From NCBI GenBank assembly GCA_964490895.1, contig CAZBEI010000023.1, positions 1-8,555 on the forward strand: 8,555 nucleotides of DNA. Reading direction: 5' to 3'. The notes under the pieces are model-generated. The model did no database searches. It saw only the letters and a program-made list of their open reading frames with translations, and had not been told where the DNA came from. Both the position numbers and the translations under genes were made by a program. Numbering within the stretch: position 1 is the stretch's first letter; the number at the start of each line of letters is the position of its first letter. The stretch is from JACRAO01 sp964490895. GTDB lineage: Bacteria; Bdellovibrionota; UBA1018. Positions 1-4,368 of this stretch are shown here, one piece after another.

Positions 1-19
1 ATAAATTTCAAAATATTTA

Positions 20-46
20 TTAAGTTCTCACACGGACTGCCGATCA
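20..46 (+). promoter_or_regulatory. sigma-28 (FliA) promoter of flagellin gene 1
   Basis: A -35-like TTAAGTTC (20-27) and a -10-like GCCGATCA (39-46) are separated by exactly 11 nt. The enterobacterial FliA consensus is TAAAGTTT-N11-GCCGATAA, so the matches are 6/8 and 7/8 with ideal spacing. Transcription would start near position 53, giving a leader of about 92 nt before the flagellin ATG. Class-3 flagellar genes such as flagellins are normally FliA-dependent, which fits the downstream gene. The upstream 20 nt are AT-rich. Confidence 0.75.
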
Positions 47-52
47 GTTTCT

Positions 53-144
53 TGTGAGGTAGCTAGAGACACAGGTTAGAAGGGCTACCAACCCATAAGG
101 CCAATGATTGGCCGGATGATTTTTTACCTTCATGGAGGAAGGGT
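53..144 (+). promoter_or_regulatory. 5' leader of flagellin gene 1 with hairpin and strong SD
   Basis: The leader contains an almost perfect hairpin at 99-113 (GGCCA/TGGCC arms with A-T extensions into the loop). A strong Shine-Dalgarno sequence, GGAGG at 134-138, lies 6 nt before the ATG. An ATGGA motif (132-136) overlaps the SD, which is where CsrA binds in known flagellin leaders. The segment CCCATA (92-97) is complementary to TATGGG at the start codon (144-149). Whether the leader is regulatory is inference. Confidence 0.45.
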
Positions 145-993
145 ATGGGATTACGAATCAATACAAACGTCCCCTCACTGATCGCGCAAAGAAACATTCG
201 CAGCACGCGCGGCTCACTCGATCGAACCCTAGAAAGACTCTCTTCTGGCTCCCGCATCAATCACGCTGGTGACGACGCTGCGGGACTCGCGATCTCTGAA
301 AGCTTAAGAGCCCAACTCCGCGGAATTTCGCAGGCTGAGCGAAACTCACAAGACGGAATTTCTGTGGTTCAAGTCGCAGAAGGCGCCCTTGGAGAAGTTT
401 CCAATATCCTCATCCGAATGCGAGAACTGGGCGTCCAAGCTGCCTCAGATACTATCGGACAAACGGAGAGAGGTTTTCTCAATACAGAATTTCAACAACT
501 TTTAGAAGAAATTGATCGAATTTCCAATAGCACAGAATACAATGGCGTTTCTTTACTCAATGGAACAGGTTCTGCGTTCGAAGTTCAAATTGGAACAGGC
601 AATAATCCCAGCATTGATCGAGTCAAACTTTTTGACTCAAGCGCCACTGACATCAATGTCATTTCTCTAGGAATTAATTTAGCCTCGGTTGCAGACAAAA
701 TAGGAGCTCAAAATAGTTTATCTGGCATTGATCACGCCATTGGGTCTGTGACAAAAATTAGATCTGAGTTTGGGGCCATGCAAAATAGGCTTCAGTCTGT
801 CATCAATAATATCATGATTAGCAAAGAAAACATTGCCTCTGCCAACAGTCGAATCCGAGATGCGGACCTAGCAGAAGAGACAACTGAACTCACAAAAAAT
901 CAAATTTTAATGCAGTCTGGTGTGGCAGTTTTAAGTCACGCCAACACCACAGCAAAAACGGCTCTAGGATTACTAGGGCAACAAGGAGGTTAG
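145..993 (+). CDS. fliC: Flagellin (first of three paralogues)
   Basis: This 282-aa flagellin is the filament subunit, exported by the flagellar type III apparatus and polymerised outside the cell. The N-terminal D0/D1 domain spans about residues 1-140 and includes RINHAGDDAAGLAISE (37-52) and the RMRELGVQAASDT segment (91-103). The C-terminal D1/D0 domain spans about 198-282 with NRLQSVINN (214-222), SRIRDADLAEE (235-245) and AVLSHAN (261-267). Only about 55 residues lie between the domains, so the outer D2/D3 domains are absent, as in Bdellovibrio-type flagellins. The ATG has GGAGG at ideal spacing. It is clearly the divergent member: the other two paralogues resemble each other much more. 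It ends Gln-Gln-Gly-Gly, and those codons form a second SD sequence (see 984-1008). The gene number within a fliC series cannot be assigned. Confidence 0.97.
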   Translation: MGLRINTNVPSLIAQRNIRSTRGSLDRTLERLSSGSRINHAGDDAAGLAISESLRAQLRGISQAERNSQDGISVVQVAEGALGEVSNILIRMRELGVQAASDTIGQTERGFLNTEFQQLLEEIDRISNSTEYNGVSLLNGTGSAFEVQIGTGNNPSIDRVKLFDSSATDINVISLGINLASVADKIGAQNSLSGIDHAIGSVTKIRSEFGAMQNRLQSVINNIMISKENIASANSRIRDADLAEETTELTKNQILMQSGVAVLSHANTTAKTALGLLGQQGG

Positions 994-1008
994 TGGATGA
1001 GGAATTAA
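984..1008 (+). other. SD plus 3-codon minimal ORF after flagellin 1
   Basis: AAGGAGG-type SD (984-989), formed by the last codons of flagellin 1, lies 7 nt before ATG AGG AAT TAA (997-1008). The flagellin TAG (991-993) ends only 3 nt before this ATG. A terminating ribosome could therefore reinitiate and immediately stop. Comparable SD-ATG-stop elements follow the other two flagellin genes. The signal is visible; the function is unknown. Confidence 0.4.
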
Positions 1009-1018
1009 AAAAAGTTTT

Positions 1019-1118
1019 ACCAAAAGCAAAGGCCAATGCCTGAAGCTTGTTTCCTGGAAAATACTGAGGGGCGCTCTGGAGAGCTCCCCTCAGGAAATAC
1101 TGCTCATTAGCTTTTGGT
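1019..1118 (+). ncRNA. Candidate structured RNA element closed by a 9-bp stem
   Basis: ACCAAAAGC (1019-1027) is the exact reverse complement of GCTTTTGGT (1110-1118). Inside lie a short AGGC/GCCT hairpin (1030-1041) and a strong hairpin at 1064-1093. The latter has arms CTGAGGGG and CCCCTCAG, then GCTC/GAGC around a TGGA loop. There is no U-run after either stem, so this is not a standard Rho-independent terminator. It may be a transcript end-protector, an attenuator part or a processing site. It does not match the c-di-GMP (GEMM) riboswitch consensus as I know it. Confidence 0.4.
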
Positions 1119-1249
1119 GCTTACTGCACAACCAGTAAGTAAAAAGATTGTCAGTCTCTCTTGAGGTGGTCTCAAGGGAAGAGTTGGCATGGCTCGGACC
1201 GTGTTCCTGGGAGGGAAACTAGGCACGCACTGTCTGAGTAGAAATAACT

Positions 1250-1285
1250 GCACATCTCCTTGTAACCCCATAGAAAGGGATGTGC
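1250..1285 (+). promoter_or_regulatory. Hairpin whose loop is complementary to the flagellin 2 start region
   Basis: GCACATC (1250-1256) pairs with GATGTGC (1279-1285). The loop contains TGTAACCCCATAG (1261-1273), which can pair with CTATGGGATTACG (1371-1383). That pairing spans the flagellin 2 start codon with 11 Watson-Crick pairs, one G-U pair and one A-C mismatch. The pairing could hide the start codon. AGGGATGT (1276-1283), overlapping the 3' arm, matches the core of the CsrA consensus. The pairing is visible; its use in the cell is inference. Confidence 0.45.
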
Positions 1286-1291
1286 TCGATT

Positions 1292-1346
1292 TTAGCATGG
1301 ATGCTAACTGCATTTAGGGATAAGTGCAGACTTTCATGGAGGAGGG
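1292..1346 (+). promoter_or_regulatory. Candidate CsrA-binding hairpins leading into an SD
   Basis: Two adjacent hairpins present GGA in their loops. One is TTAGCA/TGCTAA (1292-1297, 1302-1307) around a TGGA loop, giving ATGGATG. The other is a 9-bp stem (1308-1316/1321-1329, one GU pair) around a GGGA tetraloop, giving TTAGGGATAA. An ATGGAGG motif follows at 1336-1342, overlapping the first SD. CsrA binds ANGGA, preferably in hairpin loops, and represses flagellin translation in bacteria that use FliW-CsrA control. No csrA or fliW gene lies in this window. Confidence 0.5.
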
Positions 1347-1368
1347 AATTTTTATGACGGGAGGATAG
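1338..1368 (+). other. SD plus 5-triplet mini-ORF just upstream of flagellin 2
   Basis: GGAGGAGGG (1338-1346) lies 7 nt before ATG ACG GGA GGA TAG (1354-1368). The GGA GGA codons of this mini-ORF are also the SD of flagellin 2 (GGGAGGA, 1359-1365). The TAG ends 4 nt before the flagellin ATG at 1373. An in-frame upstream ATG at 1336 would extend it to 10 codons. The arrangement suggests translational coupling or competition for ribosomes. It could also be a relic of a duplicated flagellin start, because the CTTCATGGAGGA-like context also precedes flagellin 1. Confidence 0.45.
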
Positions 1369-1372
1369 ACCT

Positions 1373-2206
1373 ATGGGATTACGTATAGCGACCAACACCA
1401 CTGCGCTTAATGCGCAGCGGCAAATGTCAGTTACTAGGATGAACCTAGACAAGACCTTGGAAAGACTTGCAAGCGGCAGTCGCATCAATCACGCAGGTGA
1501 TGATGCTGCAGGGCTTGCGATCTCGGAAAATCTCCGAGCCCAAATCCGAGGACTTAAACAAGCGAAACGAAATGCAATGGATGGCGTTTCGCTCATACAA
1601 GTTTCTGAAGGCGGTTTGAACGAAATTTCAAACATGCTCATTAGGCTCAGAGAACTTGCGATCCAAGCAGCCTCGGATACGATTGGAGATACGGAAAGGC
1701 AGTTTGCTGACCGCGAATTTCAATCTCTCAAACAAGAAATAGACCGAATTGCCAATGTCACTCAATTCAACGGAAATCCACTTCTAAACGGAAAAGCTGG
1801 GATTTTCGAAATCCAAGTGGGAACACATAACAATCCCATATTGGATCGAGTTGTTTACAACGGTGAAAGATCCGACGCATCCCTGGATGCTCTTAAGCTC
1901 GGTGGAGAATCTGTGGCCACAAAACAAGGATCACAATTGTCGTTATCCGTCATTGATGATTCTTTGATTCGTGTCAACAGTATTCGTTCTGACTTAGGTG
2001 CACTCCAAAACCGGTTGCAATCCACGATTAACAACTTAGCCATCAGCGACGAAAATCTTGCTTCTGCAAATAGCCGCATTCGAGATACCGATGTCGCAGA
2101 AGAAATTTCAGAGATGACTAAACAGAATATCTTAATGCAATCTGGGATCGCAGTGTTGAGTCAAGCCAATAGCACCAATGCACATGCACTGAAATTGTTA
2201 GGTTAA
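1373..2206 (+). CDS. fliC: Flagellin (second of three paralogues)
   Basis: This is a 277-aa flagellin filament subunit. The N-terminal domain spans about residues 1-140 (RINHAGDDAAGLAISE at 37-52, RLRELAIQAASDTIGDTER at 91-109). The C-terminal domain covers about 195-277, with NRLQSTINN (213-221), SRIRDTDVAEE (234-244) and a Leu-Leu-Gly end. The outer variable domains are absent. The start is set by GGGAGGA at 1359-1365, 7 nt before the ATG, and by alignment with the other two starts (MGLRI). By eye it differs from flagellin 3 at only about 30-35 residues, so these two are a recent duplication relative to flagellin 1. The long structured leader upstream suggests post-transcriptional control not shared with flagellin 1. 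Confidence 0.97.
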   Translation: MGLRIATNTTALNAQRQMSVTRMNLDKTLERLASGSRINHAGDDAAGLAISENLRAQIRGLKQAKRNAMDGVSLIQVSEGGLNEISNMLIRLRELAIQAASDTIGDTERQFADREFQSLKQEIDRIANVTQFNGNPLLNGKAGIFEIQVGTHNNPILDRVVYNGERSDASLDALKLGGESVATKQGSQLSLSVIDDSLIRVNSIRSDLGALQNRLQSTINNLAISDENLASANSRIRDTDVAEEISEMTKQNILMQSGIAVLSQANSTNAHALKLLG

Positions 2207-2241
2207 GAAGGCAAGCCGACAACTGAGGTCAGCTCGCTCTC

Positions 2242-2256
2242 CGGGCCTCCCGTTTT
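2242..2256 (+). terminator. Weak Rho-independent terminator candidate after flagellin 2
   Basis: CGGG (2242-2245) and CCCG (2249-2252) form a 4-bp GC stem around CCT, followed by TTTT (2253-2256). The stem is short and the U-run is brief, so it could be a weak or regulated terminator 36 nt after the flagellin 2 stop. Confidence 0.3.
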
Positions 2257-2279
2257 AGGGAAACTAGGGTATGAATTAG

Positions 2280-2304
2280 AGGAGGAGTTTTTGAAATGAA
2301 TTGA
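2280..2304 (+). other. SD plus 2-codon minimal ORF after flagellin 2
   Basis: GGAGGAG (2281-2287, preceded by AGA) lies 8 nt before ATG AAT TGA (2296-2304). A second ATG AAT TAG occurs just upstream at 2271-2279, so ATGAATT appears twice 25 nt apart. No longer frame opens from either ATG. The purine-rich SD is as strong as those of the real genes. It parallels the elements after flagellins 1 and 3. Confidence 0.4.
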
Positions 2305-2365
2305 GTGTATAAAAGTCTGGTCTCTTGCCTGATTTTTATGGAGATCAGTACATAAAAAGTTTCTA

Positions 2366-2390
2366 TAAAGTTTGTGTGCACACGAGTAAC
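2366..2390 (+). promoter_or_regulatory. Possible FliA promoter for flagellin 3
   Basis: TAAAGTTT (2366-2373) is an exact match to the FliA -35 element. The downstream -10 is poor: ACGAGTAA (2382-2389) resembles CCGATAA only if one base is inserted. It also falls inside an 8-bp hairpin (CACACGAG 2379-2386, CTCGTGTG 2392-2399). The promoter is plausible from context but not secure. Confidence 0.3.
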
Positions 2391-2475
2391 CCTCGTGTGT
2401 GTACTAAGAACGCACTTTTGCTCTCACTAACCCTAAGAGCAAGACGTGTATAACCAAATCGAGCAGGAGGCTTGC

Positions 2476-2495
2476 CGTCTCTAGGGATAGGGACG
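2476..2495 (+). promoter_or_regulatory. GGGA-tetraloop hairpin, candidate CsrA site of flagellin 3
   Basis: CGTCTCTA (2476-2483) pairs with TAGGGACG (2488-2495), 8 bp with one GU, around loop GGGA (2484-2487). It presents AGGGA in the loop, and a second AGGGA lies in the 3' arm (2489-2493). Leader 2 has a counterpart with the same TA-GGGA-TA tip at 1315-1322, although the stems differ in sequence. A shared tip on different stems favours a selected RNA element over simple paralogy. Confidence 0.45.
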
Positions 2496-2531
2496 TGATT
2501 TCAAGAACGAAATATTCTGAAAGGAGGCAAT

Positions 2532-3374
2532 ATGGGGTTACGTATAACGACCAATACCACTGCGCTCAATGCGCTACGGCAGATGTCCATGACTCGGCTC
2601 ACCTTGGATAAGACCTTGGAGAGACTCGCAAGCGGCAGCCGCATCAACCACGCGGGGGATGATGCTGCAGGACTTGCGATCTCGGAAAATCTCCGAGCTC
2701 AAATCCGAGGACTGAAGCAAGCCAAACGAAATGCATCAGATGGCATTTCTCTCATTCAAGTGTCAGAAGGGGGTCTCAACGAAGTTGGGAACATTTTGAT
2801 TCGACTGAGAGAACTTGCGATCCAAGCAGCTTCGGATACGATTGGAGACACAGAAAGGCAGTTTACTGACCGTGAGTTCCAATCTCTCAAGCAAGAAGTC
2901 GATCGAATTGCAAACGTGACTGAATTTAATGGAAATCCGCTCCTGAACGGAAAAGCTGGGATTTTCGAAATTCAAGTCGGCACACACAACAATCCCATTT
3001 TGGATCGTGTGGTGTACAATGCAGAACGATCGGATGCATCTCTAGACTCACTCAAACTAGGGGGCGAATCCGTTGCCACTAAGCAAGGTGCGCAGCTCAG
3101 TCTGGCTGTCATTGACGATGCGCTTGTTCGCGTCAATAGCATCCGTGCTGACTTGGGCGCTCTGCAAAACCGCTTGCAATCCACGATCAACAACCAAGCC
3201 ATTAGCGAAGAGATGCTCTCTTCTGCCAATAGCCGAATTCGAGATACGGATGTGGCAGAGGAAGTCTCAGAACTCACGAAACACAACATCTTGATGCAAT
3301 CTGGCATTGCAGTCTTGAGTCATGCGAACAACACAAGTGCTTCTGCACTTAAACTCATCGGGGGTTCGAGCTGA
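2532..3374 (+). CDS. fliC: Flagellin (third of three paralogues)
   Basis: This is a 280-aa flagellin with the same domain plan as its neighbours: an N-terminal coiled domain (1-140) with RINHAGDDAAGLAISE at 37-52, and a C-terminal domain (about 195-280) with NRLQSTINN and SRIRDTDVAEE. The end is Leu-Ile-Gly-Gly-Ser-Ser. The start has the best SD of the three, AAAGGAGG (2520-2526), 5 nt before the ATG. It is close to flagellin 2 over its whole length, with long runs of identical DNA. Its start region reads ATGGGGTTACG, which pairs without mismatch (one GU) with the leader 2 loop at 1261-1271. Cross-regulation between paralogues is therefore possible but unproven. No clear terminator follows. 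Confidence 0.97.
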   Translation: MGLRITTNTTALNALRQMSMTRLTLDKTLERLASGSRINHAGDDAAGLAISENLRAQIRGLKQAKRNASDGISLIQVSEGGLNEVGNILIRLRELAIQAASDTIGDTERQFTDREFQSLKQEVDRIANVTEFNGNPLLNGKAGIFEIQVGTHNNPILDRVVYNAERSDASLDSLKLGGESVATKQGAQLSLAVIDDALVRVNSIRADLGALQNRLQSTINNQAISEEMLSSANSRIRDTDVAEEVSELTKHNILMQSGIAVLSHANNTSASALKLIGGSS

Positions 3375-3395
3375 TAAAATTTTAACTTAAAATAA

Positions 3396-3415
3396 AGAGG
3401 AGGTATTCTATGTAA
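3396..3415 (+). other. SD plus ATG-TAA start-stop after flagellin 3
   Basis: AGAGGAGG (3396-3403) lies 6 nt before ATG (3410-3412), which is followed directly by TAA (3413-3415). This is an ideal ribosome site with no coding sequence. It lies 22 nt after the flagellin 3 stop and 36 nt before the next gene, in a different frame from it. It could be a ribosome-loading or mRNA-stability element, or the relic of a lost gene start. Confidence 0.45.
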
Positions 3416-3450
3416 AAAAATAAAAGCCACTTTTTTAGAGTAGGCATATA

Positions 3451-4368
3451 ATGTCTAAGGTGGCATACACAAAATCAGTTCTCATTGTAGGTGGAAGTGG
3501 ATTTATTGGAACTCACTTAGCGTTAAAGCTAAGAGAAACCTTCAAAGTCTTTGCCACTTATAATACGAGGCCCATTGGTATTCCTGGTGTGAGTTACTTT
3601 CCCATGAATATTTCTAATCAAAATTGGGTCAAGAGAATTGTCTATACCGCTCAACCCGACGTCATTATTTATGCTGCGGGAAGCAATAACTTTGAGGTGG
3701 CTGAGGCAGAGCCCAGGCAGGCCGAACGCATTCACACGGGGGGGCCTGCTTCGATCTCTAATGCTTCGGAGCTTTTTCAATCGAAGTTTATTTATCTTTC
3801 GAATTGTTATTTGTTTGATGGTCACAAAGGAAATTATAAAGAGACAGACACTGTTTTACCCTTCACTGCTATCGGAAAAGCTAAACTAGGTGGAGAAAAT
3901 TATATCCGAGGTCGATCTCTAAATTACATCATTGTGCGCTCGAGTCCAGTATTTGGCAGAGGCAACGGAAAAAAACTCTCGTTTTTAGACCATCTCAGAA
4001 TGAAACTCGATCGAAGAGAGCGTATTGAGTTTTCAGGACACCAAATTCACTCCTATACTGATATCTACAGCCTCGTAGATCTTTTAGCAAAACTCGTGGA
4101 TAGCGGACCTAAGAATAAAACTTTTCATTTTGGGGGGCTCACAAAACTGACTGACTTCGAATTTGCTCAAACTTTTGCAAAACGTTTTAATTATCCCCTA
4201 GAACTCATCCTCAAAAGCCAAGCGAGAGATGGGAAAAAATCAACCGAAATGACTTCTCATGATTTTTCTTTAAATTCGACTTCTGTTGCAGAGGCCTTAA
4301 GGATTAAGCCCCTTGTCTTGGAGGAAAGTTTTAATCTGTTCGAGAAGCATCTCATGGCTAAGCTTTGA
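3451..4368 (+). CDS. RmlD-like NAD-dependent epimerase/reductase, probably catalytically altered
   Basis: This 305-aa protein belongs to the extended short-chain dehydrogenase family and is closest in pattern to RmlD (dTDP-4-dehydrorhamnose reductase). The NAD(P)-binding GxxGxxG motif is at 14-20 (GGSGFIG). The PDVIIYAAG strand lies at 69-77, the AEAEP helix near 84-88 and the FDG turn at 122-124. In RmlD the catalytic residues lie in STDYVFDG and YGxxKLAGE. Here the same places read SNCYLFDG (117-124) and IGKAKLGGE (141-149), so Thr is replaced by Asn118 and Tyr by Ile141, while Lys145 is kept. The fold is likely intact but normal reductase chemistry is doubtful. Placement after flagellin genes hints at glycan or flagellin modification, or a regulatory NAD-binding role. 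The ATG at 3451 has only a weak SD (AGTAGG). The 3' end overlaps the convergent gene. Confidence 0.8.
   Translation: MSKVAYTKSVLIVGGSGFIGTHLALKLRETFKVFATYNTRPIGIPGVSYFPMNISNQNWVKRIVYTAQPDVIIYAAGSNNFEVAEAEPRQAERIHTGGPASISNASELFQSKFIYLSNCYLFDGHKGNYKETDTVLPFTAIGKAKLGGENYIRGRSLNYIIVRSSPVFGRGNGKKLSFLDHLRMKLDRRERIEFSGHQIHSYTDIYSLVDLLAKLVDSGPKNKTFHFGGLTKLTDFEFAQTFAKRFNYPLELILKSQARDGKKSTEMTSHDFSLNSTSVAEALRIKPLVLEESFNLFEKHLMAKL

Larger units (their letters stand above)
994..1372 (+). promoter_or_regulatory. Highly structured 379-nt leader between flagellins 1 and 2
   Basis: No protein gene is visible here; the stretch is a chain of inverted repeats. They are an outer 9-bp stem 1019-1027/1110-1118, an inner stem 1064-1093, a 7-bp stem 1120-1126/1133-1139 and a 9-bp stem with one GU pair at 1157-1165/1171-1179. 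Next come a 7-bp stem 1250-1256/1279-1285 with a 22-nt loop, a 6-bp stem 1292-1307 and a 9-bp stem 1308-1329. Seven ANGGA motifs occur (1175, 1212, 1276, 1297, 1316, 1336, 1343), against about 1.5 expected with equal base use. I found no convincing FliA, sigma-70 or sigma-54 promoter, so flagellin 2 may be read through from flagellin 1 or use a promoter I cannot recognise. Confidence 0.6.
2207..2531 (+). promoter_or_regulatory. Structured 325-nt leader between flagellins 2 and 3
   Basis: No protein gene is visible. In order it holds a short GC stem followed by TTTT (2242-2256), the 12-mer AGGGAAACTAGG (2257-2268, also at 1212-1223) and an SD-minimal ORF (2280-2304). A hairpin with ATGGA in its loop (2329-2348) comes next, then an exact FliA -35 sequence TAAAGTTT (2366-2373) with a poor -10. 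Two hairpins with TAACCC at their tips (2379-2399, 2418-2442) and a GGGA-tetraloop hairpin (2476-2495) follow. The region ends in AAAGGAGG (2520-2526), 5 nt before the ATG. GGCAAGCC (2210-2217) and GGCTTGCC (2469-2476) could pair and close most of the region. Confidence 0.55.

Noticed and set aside
27..58. Inverted repeat CTCACA/TGTGAG as a leader hairpin
   Set aside because: Its 5' arm lies inside the FliA promoter spacer and would not be transcribed from that promoter.
1064..1093. Rho-independent terminator after flagellin 1
   Set aside because: The stem is strong, but no U-run follows on the plus strand.
1184..1200. Sigma-54 promoter starting TTGGCATG
   Set aside because: The -24-like part is present, but the required GC at the -12 position is missing at the right distance.
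1019..1372. c-di-GMP (GEMM) or other known riboswitch in leader 2
   Set aside because: I compared it from memory with the GEMM consensus and found neither its conserved core nor its two-helix layout; no other known class fits.
1522..1538. CTCGGA/TCCGAG hairpin inside flagellin 2, also in flagellin 3 (2681-2697)
   Set aside because: It lies in highly conserved coding DNA of recent paralogues, so its sharing needs no RNA-level explanation.
2972..3307. 111-codon minus-strand reading frame inside flagellin 3
   Set aside because: It is the shadow of a well-supported flagellin gene and has no recognisable protein features.
3447..3452. TATAAT as a -10 box for the RmlD-like gene
   Set aside because: It overlaps the gene's own ATG, so transcription would begin inside the coding region; no matching -35 is seen.
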